Positions 1-7,543 of a DNA stretch of 9,896 nt are shown here, one piece after another (within the stretch, counting starts at the first letter, position 1; the number at the start of each line of letters is the position of its first letter). A program made the position numbers and the translations under genes. Source of the stretch: Acholeplasmataceae bacterium UBA5769 (GTDB lineage: Bacteria; Bacillota_I; Bacilli_A; Acholeplasmatales; Acholeplasmataceae). Below the pieces are notes generated by a model. The model searched no databases, was not told the DNA's origin, and saw nothing but the letters and a program-made list of their open reading frames with translations. Location: contig DIER01000004.1 in the NCBI GenBank assembly GCA_002418725.1, forward strand, positions 1 through 9,896, written 5' to 3'.

Positions 1-68
1 ATAATTTCTTCTGACTTACGTCTTGATGCAATATTCGATTGAGCGAGTACCTTTTGCAATCTCTCCAT
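1..68 (-). CDS. rluB: RluB/RsuA-family 23S rRNA pseudouridine synthase, N-terminal fragment
   Basis: This is the 5' end of a gene that runs off the left edge of the window. Only 22 complete codons are visible. They begin MERLQKVLAQ and continue through an IASRRKSEE segment, the usual start of the S4 RNA-binding domain in RluB/RsuA-type pseudouridine synthases, where a basic SRRKxE stretch binds rRNA. In the family the enzyme isomerises a uridine of 23S rRNA (RluB) or 16S rRNA (RsuA). The catalytic domain lies outside the window, so the exact subfamily is not settled; the low-GC Gram-positive context favours RluB. The ATG at 68-66 follows an AGGTGA ribosome binding site at 79-74 with a five-base gap. 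A separate promoter directly upstream suggests it is transcribed independently of efp. Confidence 0.8.
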   Translation of the reverse strand, partial: MERLQKVLAQSNIASRRKSEEI

Positions 69-84
69 TTTTATCACCTAATGT

Positions 85-93
85 ATTATATCA
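85..93 (-). promoter_or_regulatory. Extended -10 promoter of rluB
   Basis: Read on the minus strand, the sequence is TGaTATAAT: a perfect TATAAT -10 (90-85) with the TG dinucleotide of an extended -10 element (93-92). No good -35 box lies 17 bases upstream, which is usual for extended -10 promoters. Initiation about seven bases downstream would leave a leader of only about 10 nt, placing the ribosome binding site almost at the 5' end of the mRNA. Confidence 0.7.
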
Positions 94-106
94 TAGTTTC
101 ACTATG
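92..106. promoter_or_regulatory. Perfect 6-bp inverted repeat overlapping the rluB promoter
   Basis: CATAGT, a three-base spacer TTC, and ACTATG form a perfect dyad. It directly abuts and partly overlaps the TG element of the rluB extended -10 promoter. It lies upstream of the likely start site, so it cannot act as an RNA hairpin in the rluB transcript. It could be a small operator, or chance in AT-rich DNA. No known operator is recognised. Confidence 0.3.
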
Positions 107-124
107 GATTCATCCCTAGAATCA

Positions 125-160
125 ATAAAAGAAAAGAAAACGAAAGGCTTACGTTTTCTT
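125..160 (-). terminator. Possible second terminator or hairpin between efp and rluB
   Basis: A 9-bp inverted repeat (AAGAAAACG at 134-142 and CGTTTTCTT at 152-160) encloses a nine-base loop. On the minus strand it is followed by the T-rich run TTCTTTTATTG. The stem is AT-rich and weaker than the terminator at 252-276. It could act as backup termination for efp readthrough and insulate rluB. On the plus strand the downstream sequence is less U-rich. Confidence 0.4.
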
Positions 161-251
161 CTTTGTTGTGCTTCATTTTTTATATCTTATCGTTTATGAT
201 GCGTGTTTAATGCTTCACTAAACGAACACCATTAAAACCTTCCACGTGCAT

Positions 252-276
252 AAAAAAAGGATTTCTTGCGAAATCC
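252..276 (-). terminator. Rho-independent terminator of efp
   Basis: Just after the efp stop codon the minus strand reads GGATTTC, loop GCAA, GAAATCC, then seven T residues (complement of A at 252-258). A perfect 7-bp stem with a GNRA-type tetraloop and an uninterrupted U-tract is a classic intrinsic terminator. Confidence 0.85.
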
Positions 277-284
277 ATGATTTT

Positions 285-848
285 TTATTTGTCTCTTGAA
301 ACGTAGGAAGCGTCGTTGGTATTCACAATGATTTTTTCGCCTTGCTCAATGAACATCGGCACTTTAACCATTAATCCGGTTTGAAGGATGGCATCTTTAA
401 GTGCATTACCTTTGGTATCGCCTTTAACAGCTGGCATCGTTTCAACGATTTCAAGTGTCATTTTATCTGGTAAAAGAACACCTAAGATTTCTGATGCATT
501 ATAAAACATAACTTCAACCGATAATCCTTCGTAGAGATAATTGAGTTCACGTTCAATTTGGTACTTAGGAATTTCAATTTGTTCATAAGATTCAGTGTTC
601 ATGAACACACATTTATCGCCATCAGCGTATAAATATTGCATCATGGTCTTATCGATTTGTGCACGTTCAACCTTGGTACCTGCGTTGAATGTGACATCGG
701 TAATCGAACCTGATCTTAAGTTTCTTAGCTTTGTTCTAACGAACGCGCCACCTTTACCAGGCTTCACGTGTAGAAATTCGATAACGGAATAAATGTTTCC
801 TTCATATAAAATGGTTTGTCCTGTTTTAAAATCGTTTGTACTGATCAT
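285..848 (-). CDS. efp: Elongation factor P
   Basis: EF-P binds ribosomes stalled at polyproline stretches and stimulates peptide bond formation. The 187-residue product has the family's usual length and three-part layout: a KOW-like N-terminal domain (about 3-60), an OB domain (about 65-127) and a C-terminal OB domain (about 130-187). The modification loop reads VKPGKGGAF with lysine at position 32, matching the lysine that carries the post-translational modification in Bacillus. The C-terminal family signature is present (KGDT, then TGxxVKVPMFIEQGE). The start at 848 is chosen over a longer in-frame GTG start at 920 because it gives the canonical N-terminus (MISTNDFKTG) and has a GAGGAG ribosome binding site seven bases upstream; the longer version would cross the promoter. 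efp follows aroQ, a neighbour relationship also known near yqhS-efp in B. subtilis, but has its own promoter and terminator. The lysine-modifying enzymes are not in the window. Confidence 0.96.
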   Translation of the reverse strand: MISTNDFKTGQTILYEGNIYSVIEFLHVKPGKGGAFVRTKLRNLRSGSITDVTFNAGTKVERAQIDKTMMQYLYADGDKCVFMNTESYEQIEIPKYQIERELNYLYEGLSVEVMFYNASEILGVLLPDKMTLEIVETMPAVKGDTKGNALKDAILQTGLMVKVPMFIEQGEKIIVNTNDASYVSRDK

Positions 849-881
849 GATATAACTCCTCACTGGTTTTTTGCCGTTTTT

Positions 882-910
882 ATTATACATGAAAGAAATG
901 GATTGCACAA
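882..910 (-). promoter_or_regulatory. Sigma-A-type promoter of efp
   Basis: On the minus strand there is TTGTGC (910-905), a 17-base spacer, then a perfect TATAAT (887-882). The -35 matches only the TTG core. The spacing is ideal, and the expected start site gives a leader of about 27 nt ending in the efp GAGGAG ribosome binding site. It lies in the 98-nt gap after aroQ, so efp can be expressed apart from the upstream operon. Confidence 0.7.
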
Positions 911-946
911 CAAAAACCACACATTTTTAACTTTTATAACTGCTTT

Positions 947-1381
947 TTAAGCGATATTGGCGTGTTCCAACAAATATTCTACAGCCTCAAAGTAAGATTC
1001 AAGTTTTTTCCCCATGAAACACGCATCACATACATCTTTAATGACATCTACCATCCGAAAAGCTTCTCTTTTGGTAATATCTGATAAATGAACTTCGACT
1101 TTGGGAATCGTTAAGATTTCTAAAGCATCGCGAAGTGCAATCGATGTATGGGTAAGTGCTGCAGGATTAATGATAAGGCCATCATAGTTTTCATCTACTG
1201 CATGGTGAATCACATCAATCAGTTCACCTTCATAATTTGATTGATAAAAGGTAAACTCTACGGTTTGATATTCATCGGTTAATGCATCATAGAGTTCATC
1301 TTGTGTCATACTTCCATAGAGTTTAGGATCTCTTTTCCCAAGCATGTTTAAATTAGGTCCATGAATGACTAAAATGTTCAT
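947..1381 (-). CDS. aroQ: 3-dehydroquinate dehydratase, type II
   Basis: This cytosolic shikimate-pathway enzyme dehydrates 3-dehydroquinate to 3-dehydroshikimate. At 144 residues it matches the dodecameric type II family. Visible motifs are GPNLNMLGKRDP with Y22 (the catalytic arginine/tyrosine region, R17 and Y22), QSNYEGELID at 47-56, INPAALTHTS at 71-80 (N72, H78) and EVHLSD at 96-101 (E96, catalytic H98), followed by R105 and R109. The active-site residues known from the family therefore appear intact. The C-terminal stretch after R109 departs from the usual pattern: the common HHS and glycine-rich segment is replaced by MVDVIKDVCDACFMGKK. The start ATG overlaps the aroK TGA (ATGA), and an AAAGGA ribosome binding site lies inside the end of aroK, so the two shikimate genes are probably translationally coupled. 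Confidence 0.93.
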   Translation of the reverse strand: MNILVIHGPNLNMLGKRDPKLYGSMTQDELYDALTDEYQTVEFTFYQSNYEGELIDVIHHAVDENYDGLIINPAALTHTSIALRDALEILTIPKVEVHLSDITKREAFRMVDVIKDVCDACFMGKKLESYFEAVEYLLEHANIA

Positions 1382-1872
1382 GTTCTATCCTTTCTTTGCT
1401 GTAGATGCTCTAAAATAAGTTGAACCGTTTGTTCAGAACTCTTATCGTTTGAGATCATCACATCTGCAAAATCGACATATTTTAAGTAACGTTCTTGATA
1501 GATTTGATCTAAAGATTTCTTCTTCAGTAGTGGTCTGATATAATCGTTTTCCAATCGTTGTCTAATCTGATCAAGATCGGTATCAAGATAAACCTTTAAG
1601 CCTTGCATGAGGGCTTTGTTTTCTTTCTTCGTGACAATACCACCGCCACAAGAAACGACTAAATCACCATCTGGTAGTTTGGTTAAGGCTTCTGTTTCTA
1701 GTTCTCTAAACTTTTTCTCACCATATTTTTCAAAGATGTCATCAATAAACATGAGGGCATCTTTTTCAATCATGCCATCCAAATCTACGAATGTATAATT
1801 TAAAGCTTTCGATAATTTTCTACCAACGGTTGATTTACCTGAACCAGGCATACCAATCAAAAAAATTCTCAT
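1378..1872 (-). CDS. aroK: Shikimate kinase
   Basis: It phosphorylates shikimate to shikimate 3-phosphate with ATP. The 164-residue protein has the P-loop GMPGSGKS at 7-14, the shikimate-binding acidic pair VDLD at 29-32, R56 in the FRELE segment, the glycine-rich shikimate-binding loop CGGG at 75-78, and lid arginine R113 in the segment IRPLL. These are the diagnostic shikimate kinase residues, in order. Its ATG overlaps the TGA of the membrane-protein gene upstream (ATGA), with an AAAGGA ribosome binding site inside that gene. It overlaps aroQ downstream in the same way. No other shikimate genes lie in the window, so aroB, aroE, aroA and aroC must be elsewhere or absent. Confidence 0.94.
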   Translation of the reverse strand: MRIFLIGMPGSGKSTVGRKLSKALNYTFVDLDGMIEKDALMFIDDIFEKYGEKKFRELETEALTKLPDGDLVVSCGGGIVTKKENKALMQGLKVYLDTDLDQIRQRLENDYIRPLLKKKSLDQIYQERYLKYVDFADVMISNDKSSEQTVQLILEHLQQRKDRT

Positions 1873-2429
1873 GAGCGTACATCCTTTCTTTCAGGTTCTA
1901 GATGACGTGAAAAACTGAACAATATTTTAATGCTAAGTGCACCAAACATGGTCAGTACAAAAGGGGTTACTTCAATCATTTGATAAATGATAGAAATGGC
2001 TCCTAAGATAAATATAAGAACAAAAAGTTCTTGTAGCATGATATGTTTTATCTGTTGGAGGATAAAGTTTGCTGCAACCAGATATGCATATATATAAAGA
2101 CCATAAAGGATGGGTACACCGGCTAATAAGCAGATGAGCATGGGATAAATGTGTATGATGACAAAGATGCGTTTTAATTTAGGGTGTTCTTGATAATATA
2201 GTCTGGTTTCATCAAACAAGTTTGCGACGATACCTGCGAACAAATCAATTAAAATGATGTATAAAATGATTTGATTGAATAATGGTAAACTTGAGATATC
2301 TCCACGGAATTTTAAAACAAAAAATCCTGTAAAAAGGCAAACAAACGTCAAGAGCATGATGATGTTTAACCACGTGGTTTTTTCTCCTAAAAAAGGATGA
2401 AAACTTTTCGGTAAGCGATAGGATTTCAT
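1869..2429 (-). CDS. Six-helix integral membrane protein of unknown function
   Basis: I do not recognise this 186-residue protein. It is strongly hydrophobic, with about six likely membrane helices near residues 20-39, 51-71, 87-106, 108-127, 131-150 and 154-173. The N-terminus is basic and the C-terminus is short and charged (HLEPERKDVRS), which predicts both ends in the cytoplasm. Loops are short, and there is no signal peptide, enzyme motif or metal site that I can see. It starts three bases after the miaA stop (TGA TAG ATG), with a perfect GGAGG ribosome binding site inside the last miaA codons. It ends in a 4-nt overlap with aroK, so it is expressed with these genes. The linkage may reflect only operon packing and does not by itself give a function. 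A small transporter or a membrane-integrity protein is possible but unsupported. Confidence 0.85.
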   Translation of the reverse strand: MKSYRLPKSFHPFLGEKTTWLNIIMLLTFVCLFTGFFVLKFRGDISSLPLFNQIILYIILIDLFAGIVANLFDETRLYYQEHPKLKRIFVIIHIYPMLICLLAGVPILYGLYIYAYLVAANFILQQIKHIMLQELFVLIFILGAISIIYQMIEVTPFVLTMFGALSIKILFSFSRHLEPERKDVRS

Positions 2430-2432
2430 CTA

Positions 2433-3302
2433 TCATTCCTCCATATATTGTCTAACTGTTTCGGTGATTTCATCCATTAATGTGGGTGATAAGGCTTGAA
2501 AGACCAAAGGCTTCATTTGATTCATAAAATAAGTCTTTTGTTTTTTTGCTAGTTTTCGTGAAACTTTGATGATTTCATCTTTCATCTCTTGATAAGTGAA
2601 TATCCCGTCTAAATATTGACTGATTTCACGGTATCCAATGGCATTGACTTCAATACCTTGTTCTTTTAAGTGTTTGACTTCTTCAACAAACCCATCTTTA
2701 AGTTGTTGTTCTAATCTTTGATGAAGTCTTTTTGTTAAGACATCACGATCTAAATCAAGATAAATGATGAGTGGATCATAAAGTCTTTCATCTTTTTTAT
2801 TTTTCGTAGAACGTGGTGTACCTGCTAAAGCTTGTTCAAGTGCACGTAAGACCCTTCTTCTGTTTTGCGGATCTACCATGACCTCAGGGTCATGTTTGAT
2901 CAATAAGTCATAGACTTCTATGTTTGAAAGATGGTCATAGGATCTATCAAAATACTCATCTCGTTTTTCTTCTATAAATTCGAATTTGCTCATCGCTGCA
3001 TTAATATAAAACCCTGTGCCACCGACAATCATCGTTTTATCCAATCTTTCGATTAAGGCTCTCACATCTTTTTGAAATTCAAAAACACTGTAGCCTTCCA
3101 TAGGGTCTTTGATGTCAAGTAAATGATGTGGAACCCCCATCATTTCTTCAGGTTTTATTTTAGCAGATCCAATATCTAAGCCTTTATACACTTGGACTGA
3201 ATCACCGTTGATAATCTCAAAACCAAAGGTTTTCGCAATCTTAATGGACACTTTCGTTTTCCCCGATCCCGTAGGACCGACAATAATCACGATTTTTTTC
3301 AT
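2433..3302 (-). CDS. miaA: tRNA dimethylallyltransferase
   Basis: MiaA transfers a dimethylallyl group from DMAPP to N6 of A37 in tRNAs reading UNN codons, giving i6A. The 289-residue protein is close to family length. It has the P-loop GPTGSGKT at 9-16, the DSVQVYKGLDIGSAK block at 34-48 (D34 catalytic, Q37), PHHLLD at 58-63, GGTGFYI at 94-100, DPQNRRRVLRALE at 144-156, GYRE at 223-226 and a basic C-terminal helix RKLAKKQKTYF. The ATG follows the mutL TAA directly with no gap; the ribosome binding site is a modest GGGTGG inside mutL. Its partner MiaB, which acts next on i6A, is encoded at the right edge of the window. The mutS-mutL-miaA order also occurs in the corresponding Bacillus region. 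Confidence 0.96.
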   Translation of the reverse strand: MKKIVIIVGPTGSGKTKVSIKIAKTFGFEIINGDSVQVYKGLDIGSAKIKPEEMMGVPHHLLDIKDPMEGYSVFEFQKDVRALIERLDKTMIVGGTGFYINAAMSKFEFIEEKRDEYFDRSYDHLSNIEVYDLLIKHDPEVMVDPQNRRRVLRALEQALAGTPRSTKNKKDERLYDPLIIYLDLDRDVLTKRLHQRLEQQLKDGFVEEVKHLKEQGIEVNAIGYREISQYLDGIFTYQEMKDEIIKVSRKLAKKQKTYFMNQMKPLVFQALSPTLMDEITETVRQYMEE

Positions 3303-4988
3303 TTAAACCACCCGCTTAAACATACGTTCAATGTCATAATGGGATAATTTAATGATTGTTGGTCTACCGTGAGGGCAGTGATAAGGATTTTCACAAATCT
3401 GTAACATCTTCATCAAATGTTCAACTTCAACCATCGATAACGCTTTGTTTGCCTTAATGGCACCTTTACAACTGATATCTTTGGCTAAAGCATCACGCAA
3501 TTTGGCTAAGTCAATGTTTTTTTCAGATTCAAGCATATCAATCATTGCCTCTATGGCAAGATCAATTTCTTCATCTCTTAACCATGTGGGCACTTCCATT
3601 AACGCGATCTCTTCATTAAAGATGAACCCCACAGCTTCAAAATCGTGAAGATGATGTTTAATCACATCTTTCTCTTGATCGGTCATGTCTAATTGGAAAC
3701 CCATCAACATTAACCTTCTCGCCTTTAAGGGGCTTTTTAAAACATTGACATAGTGTTCATAACGCACACGTTCGGCTGCGGCATGTTGATCCACCAGATA
3801 CATGCCTTCTTCGTTTTGAAAGATAAGATACGTCCCAGAAAAAACGCCAACATAATTCATGTCTGGGAGTTTATGGATAGGTATGCTTCCTTCTTCGATG
3901 ATGTTTTCTTCTTTCACACCACTTAAATCCAATTGCAAAGGTGTATACAGCGTATCCGGTTCAACTTTATGAATGGTTTTAAGCGTTTCAGGGATGTCAT
4001 GACGAGAAAGCGTCAATGCTTCTTTGACGTAAGCTTCGATGTGATAGGCTAAAATCATTTCATTCACAAACTTCACTTCATATTTTTGTGGGTGCACGTT
4101 ACAATCCAGTAAACTCGGATCCATCTCGATATGAATGAGTGCAATCGGATATTTTCCTACCATCATAAACGAATGATACCCATCGATCACGGCTTGGACT
4201 AATGCATAATTTTTAATGTATCTTCCATTAACAAAAATGGAGATATCTTTTTTTCGTGATCTTGCGATATGCGGTGATAACAAATAACCTTTCATGGTTA
4301 TCTTTTGAACAACTTTTGAAAAATGGACCATGCCTTGTGTCATCCGTGAACCATAAATGGCATCGATCAATTGATGAAAATCCGGTTTCCCAAACGTTTC
4401 TTTAATCTTCTTACCGTCCATCGACAGTGAAAAACGAATTTCAGGATGTGCCAGTGCGAGACGATCAAAAATATCTGTGATTTGGTTTTTTTCCGCCAAA
4501 TCAGATTTGATGTACTTAAACCTTGCAGGTGTGTTATAAAACAGATCTTTAACTTCGATCACGGTTCCTTTGTTTAAGGTTGCTGCGCCTTCAGACACAA
4601 AATGACCACCTTCAAAGACGACCATATAGCCATCAGATCCTTCTTGTCTCGTTTTTAAAGTGACTTTAGAAACCGATGCGATCGCCGCAAGTGCTTCACC
4701 ACGAAAACCCAACGTTCTGATGTGTGATAAGTCATATTCATCTTTAATCTTTGATGTGGCATGTCTAGAAAATGCATGCTTCGCATCGATGTGATCCATA
4801 CCAACACCATTATCGGTCACAATCATCTTTGACATGCCCATGTCAAAAACCTCGACGTTCACGTGTGTAGCGTTTGCATCGATGGCGTTTTCAACCAATT
4901 CTTTAATGACCGATGCTGGGCGGTCAACCACTTCTCCAGCAGCAATCATGTTGGCAAGTCTAGCATCCATTTGGCGAATAATCGGCAT
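3303..4988 (-). CDS. mutL: DNA mismatch repair protein MutL with intact endonuclease site
   Basis: MutL couples mismatch recognition by MutS to strand incision and repair. The N-terminal GHKL ATPase is complete: ELVENAIDA at 30-38 (E30, N34), DNGVGM at 59-64 and GFRGEAL at 94-100, followed by the transducer domain to about 330. The C-terminal domain has the nuclease metal motif DQHAxxExxxxE at 400-411, SCKGAIKAN at 506-514, CPHGRP at 538-543 and a final FKR at 557-559. This is the set found in MutL proteins of bacteria without MutH, so it should nick the new strand itself. At 561 residues it is shorter than many relatives because the linker between domains (about 332-375) is short. The ribosome binding site AAGGAG overlaps the mutS stop codon; the start is nine bases beyond it. 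Confidence 0.97.
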   Translation of the reverse strand: MPIIRQMDARLANMIAAGEVVDRPASVIKELVENAIDANATHVNVEVFDMGMSKMIVTDNGVGMDHIDAKHAFSRHATSKIKDEYDLSHIRTLGFRGEALAAIASVSKVTLKTRQEGSDGYMVVFEGGHFVSEGAATLNKGTVIEVKDLFYNTPARFKYIKSDLAEKNQITDIFDRLALAHPEIRFSLSMDGKKIKETFGKPDFHQLIDAIYGSRMTQGMVHFSKVVQKITMKGYLLSPHIARSRKKDISIFVNGRYIKNYALVQAVIDGYHSFMMVGKYPIALIHIEMDPSLLDCNVHPQKYEVKFVNEMILAYHIEAYVKEALTLSRHDIPETLKTIHKVEPDTLYTPLQLDLSGVKEENIIEEGSIPIHKLPDMNYVGVFSGTYLIFQNEEGMYLVDQHAAAERVRYEHYVNVLKSPLKARRLMLMGFQLDMTDQEKDVIKHHLHDFEAVGFIFNEEIALMEVPTWLRDEEIDLAIEAMIDMLESEKNIDLAKLRDALAKDISCKGAIKANKALSMVEVEHLMKMLQICENPYHCPHGRPTIIKLSHYDIERMFKRVV

Positions 4989-4997
4989 AAGTACTCC

Positions 4998-7517
4998 TTA
5001 TTTTTTCTTCAGTAATTGTTGATAATGTTTGAGCAGCAACAAAGCATCCATCGGTGTTAAGTGATCAATATCTAGTTTTTCAATCTCTTCAAGTAACGAT
5101 ACTGCTTCAGGTGAGATGATCTCCATCTCTTTTTCTTCGTAAGCATCATAATTGAAAAGATCTAAAAGCACTTTATTCTCTTTATTTTCGAGCTTCGCTA
5201 AAATATCTTTTGATCTTGCAATCAAACTCTTCGGTAGATGCGCAAGTGATGCGACTTGAATCCCATATGATTTATCGGTTGTTCCTTTTTCAACGTGATG
5301 TAAAAAGACCATCGTATCGTGTTCTTCTTTGGCTTTCACACAAAGATTCGTCAATCTTGATAAACTTTTTTCTAAAACAGTCAGTTCATGATAATGTGTC
5401 GAAAACAACGTTTGTGCTTTGATTTTTTCATGAATGTATTCAATCATGCCTTGGGCTAAAGCCATCCCGTCATAGGTCGCTGTCCCACGTCCAATTTCAT
5501 CAAATAAGATCAAAGATTTATCTGTTGCTTTGGTTAACGCTTCATTCGATTCAACCATTTCAACCATAAACGTTGATTTACCACCCGATAAGTCGTCTGA
5601 GGAACCAATGCGCGTAAAAATAGCGTCATAAAGAGGCAAGATCGCTTGATCTGCGGGAACGAAAGACCCAACTTGTGCCATGTAGACAATGACGGCAAAC
5701 ATCCGCATGTAAGTCGATTTACCGCTCATGTTCGGTCCAGTGATTAAAAACATTTCCCCTTCACGCATGATGACATCATTTTCAACGAATGTCGTAAATT
5801 TTTCGACGACAGGATGTCTTCCTTTTAAAATTTCTACATCTCTTTTCTCATGTAAGATGGGTCTTACATAACGATTCTTTTCTGCTAAAATGGCGAAGTT
5901 TAAATAAAGATCGATTTCTGCGATTTGATGAGCTAACTCTTGAAGACTGACGGTATAGGTCAATGCTTTTTCTCTAATCTCTTTGAACAGTTCATATTCT
6001 AAAGCCATCGCTTTTTCTTTAGCGTGCAAAAGATCATCTTCTTTTTCTTTCAATAAAGGGGTGATATAGCGCTCAGAATTGGTAAGTGTTTGTTTTCGTT
6101 CATACCCAAACTCATCTTTAACGAGTTGGCTATTTCCTTTAGACACTTCGATATAATAACCAAAAACTCGGTTATAACCGACACGTAAATTTTTGATCCC
6201 CGTCTTTTCTCTTTCGTCAGATTCAAATTGAGAAAGCCATGTTTGCCCGTGAAGATCTACATCTCTCAGTTCATCAAGTTTGGTATTAAATCCTTCTTTG
6301 ATGATGCCACCTTCTTTAACACTTAAAGGCGGTTCAGGGTGAATCGCTTGATCTAAAAATTGACACAGATCTTCGTGTGCATCCATGTGAGATACCATCG
6401 CATCAATCTTTTTTTCTTCATAGCGCTTCAGCGTTTCTTTAAGTTCAGGGATGTGCTTGAGTGTTTCTTTGAGTTGTTCTAAATCTCTAGCATTGACGGT
6501 ATTAAACGAAATGCGACCGACAATACGGTTGATATCATAAATATATTTCAAATGTGATAACACATCTTCTCGGTAGCTATAACCTTTAAACGCATCAATC
6601 ATATCGTAACGGTGATTGAGTTCATTTAAATCAAAAAGAGGATGATTTAAATAAGCTTTAAGCAGTCTTGAACCCATCGCAGTTTGACAATGATTTAAGC
6701 CTGCCAGAAGCGTTGTTTGTGTGTTATTGGATAATGATTCATCAATTTCTAAATGTTTTTTAACGCGATAATCAAGTCGCATATGCCCTTTTAAATGGAC
6801 CAATTGAAAAGGCATTAAATGTGTTAATGATGATTTTTGGGTGCTCGTGAGATAATTGATCAAATGTGATGCCGCACGCTTTTGTTCTCTTTCAAGATGA
6901 TGCGTCGCTTTAAGATCGACCACCTGCATCAGATCCGATGATGAGACCAAAATGCCATCCTCTTGCAAGTTTGCAATGAATGTTTGATCGAAATGAGGGG
7001 GTAACACAATTTCTCTGATATCCAGACTAAAAATATGGTCTAGCGCAATCTTTTTATCGAGACCATCGGTGATAAAAGACTCCCCGGTTGAAACGTCAAC
7101 ATAGGTTAAAACATAACCTTGTTCGGTGAGTAGTAAACTACCGATAAAGTTATTGGACGCCTCATCTAAAATACCTTCTTCAAAAACCGTACCCGGTGTG
7201 ATGAGTCTGACGACTTCTCTTTGGACTAAACCCTTACCGGGTTCAGTGACTTGTTCCACAATGGCAATCTTAAATCCTTTTTCGATGAGTTTTTGAATAT
7301 AAGGTTTGACAGAATGGAAAGGTACACCACACATGGGAACCTTTTGACCTGCATCTCTAGAAGTGAGTGCAATCTCTAAAACCTTTGATGCTAAAATCGC
7401 ATCATCAAAAAACATTTCATAGAAATCACCTAATCGAAAAAAGACTAGCGCGTCCGCGTAGTCTTCTTTGATGGTTAGATATTGTTGCATCATGGGGGTA
7501 AAAAGCTGTTTATCCAT
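4998..7517 (-). CDS. mutS: DNA mismatch repair protein MutS
   Basis: MutS binds mispaired or looped bases as an ATP-controlled clamp. The 839-residue length and domains are canonical. The mismatch-wedge motif DFYE at 31-34 has the essential Phe-x-Glu (F32, E34), and PMCGVPFHS at 61-69 belongs to the same N-terminal domain. The core and clamp follow (about 250-550). The ATPase has Walker A GPNMSGKS at 594-601, SSDDLSGGKSTFMVEM at 639-654, Walker B LILFDE at 669-674 running into GRGTATYDG at 676-684, and STHYHEL at 706-712. It is therefore MutS1 rather than MutS2, with no Smr domain at the end. An AAAGGGG ribosome binding site sits seven bases before the ATG. The 26-nt gap from the 533-aa gene holds no terminator, so mutS is probably transcribed from the promoter of that gene. 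Confidence 0.98.
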   Translation of the reverse strand: MDKQLFTPMMQQYLTIKEDYADALVFFRLGDFYEMFFDDAILASKVLEIALTSRDAGQKVPMCGVPFHSVKPYIQKLIEKGFKIAIVEQVTEPGKGLVQREVVRLITPGTVFEEGILDEASNNFIGSLLLTEQGYVLTYVDVSTGESFITDGLDKKIALDHIFSLDIREIVLPPHFDQTFIANLQEDGILVSSSDLMQVVDLKATHHLEREQKRAASHLINYLTSTQKSSLTHLMPFQLVHLKGHMRLDYRVKKHLEIDESLSNNTQTTLLAGLNHCQTAMGSRLLKAYLNHPLFDLNELNHRYDMIDAFKGYSYREDVLSHLKYIYDINRIVGRISFNTVNARDLEQLKETLKHIPELKETLKRYEEKKIDAMVSHMDAHEDLCQFLDQAIHPEPPLSVKEGGIIKEGFNTKLDELRDVDLHGQTWLSQFESDEREKTGIKNLRVGYNRVFGYYIEVSKGNSQLVKDEFGYERKQTLTNSERYITPLLKEKEDDLLHAKEKAMALEYELFKEIREKALTYTVSLQELAHQIAEIDLYLNFAILAEKNRYVRPILHEKRDVEILKGRHPVVEKFTTFVENDVIMREGEMFLITGPNMSGKSTYMRMFAVIVYMAQVGSFVPADQAILPLYDAIFTRIGSSDDLSGGKSTFMVEMVESNEALTKATDKSLILFDEIGRGTATYDGMALAQGMIEYIHEKIKAQTLFSTHYHELTVLEKSLSRLTNLCVKAKEEHDTMVFLHHVEKGTTDKSYGIQVASLAHLPKSLIARSKDILAKLENKENKVLLDLFNYDAYEEKEMEIISPEAVSLLEEIEKLDIDHLTPMDALLLLKHYQQLLKKK

Positions 7518-7543
7518 GGTTGTTCCCCTTTAAATTCAAATGT

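Noticed and set aside
102..176. A 24-codon minus-strand ORF (MKHNKEENVS start, then a hydrophobic run) between efp and rluB.
   Set aside because: It has no ribosome binding site, lies across the 134-160 hairpin, and its hydrophobic run is simply the T-rich tail of that hairpin read as codons.
203..229. Imperfect inverted repeat GTGTTTA ... TAAACGAACAC in the efp-rluB intergenic region.
   Set aside because: The pairing is short and has two competing registers; no T-run or known motif accompanies it, so it is likely chance.
849..920. N-terminal extension of EF-P from an in-frame GTG at 920.
   Set aside because: The extension has no family similarity, crosses the TATAAT promoter, and the ATG at 848 has a strong ribosome binding site and gives the canonical N-terminus.
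2245..2436. A 63-codon minus-strand ORF overlapping the start of the six-helix membrane gene.
   Set aside because: It is a different frame of the membrane-protein gene; the longer frame has the GGAGG site, coherent membrane helices and the aroK overlap.
4834..5022. Plus-strand ORFs opposite mutL, mutS, aroK, efp and the 533-aa gene (for example here and at 5210-5422).
   Set aside because: They are antisense shadows of well-supported genes, with no ribosome binding sites or recognisable products.
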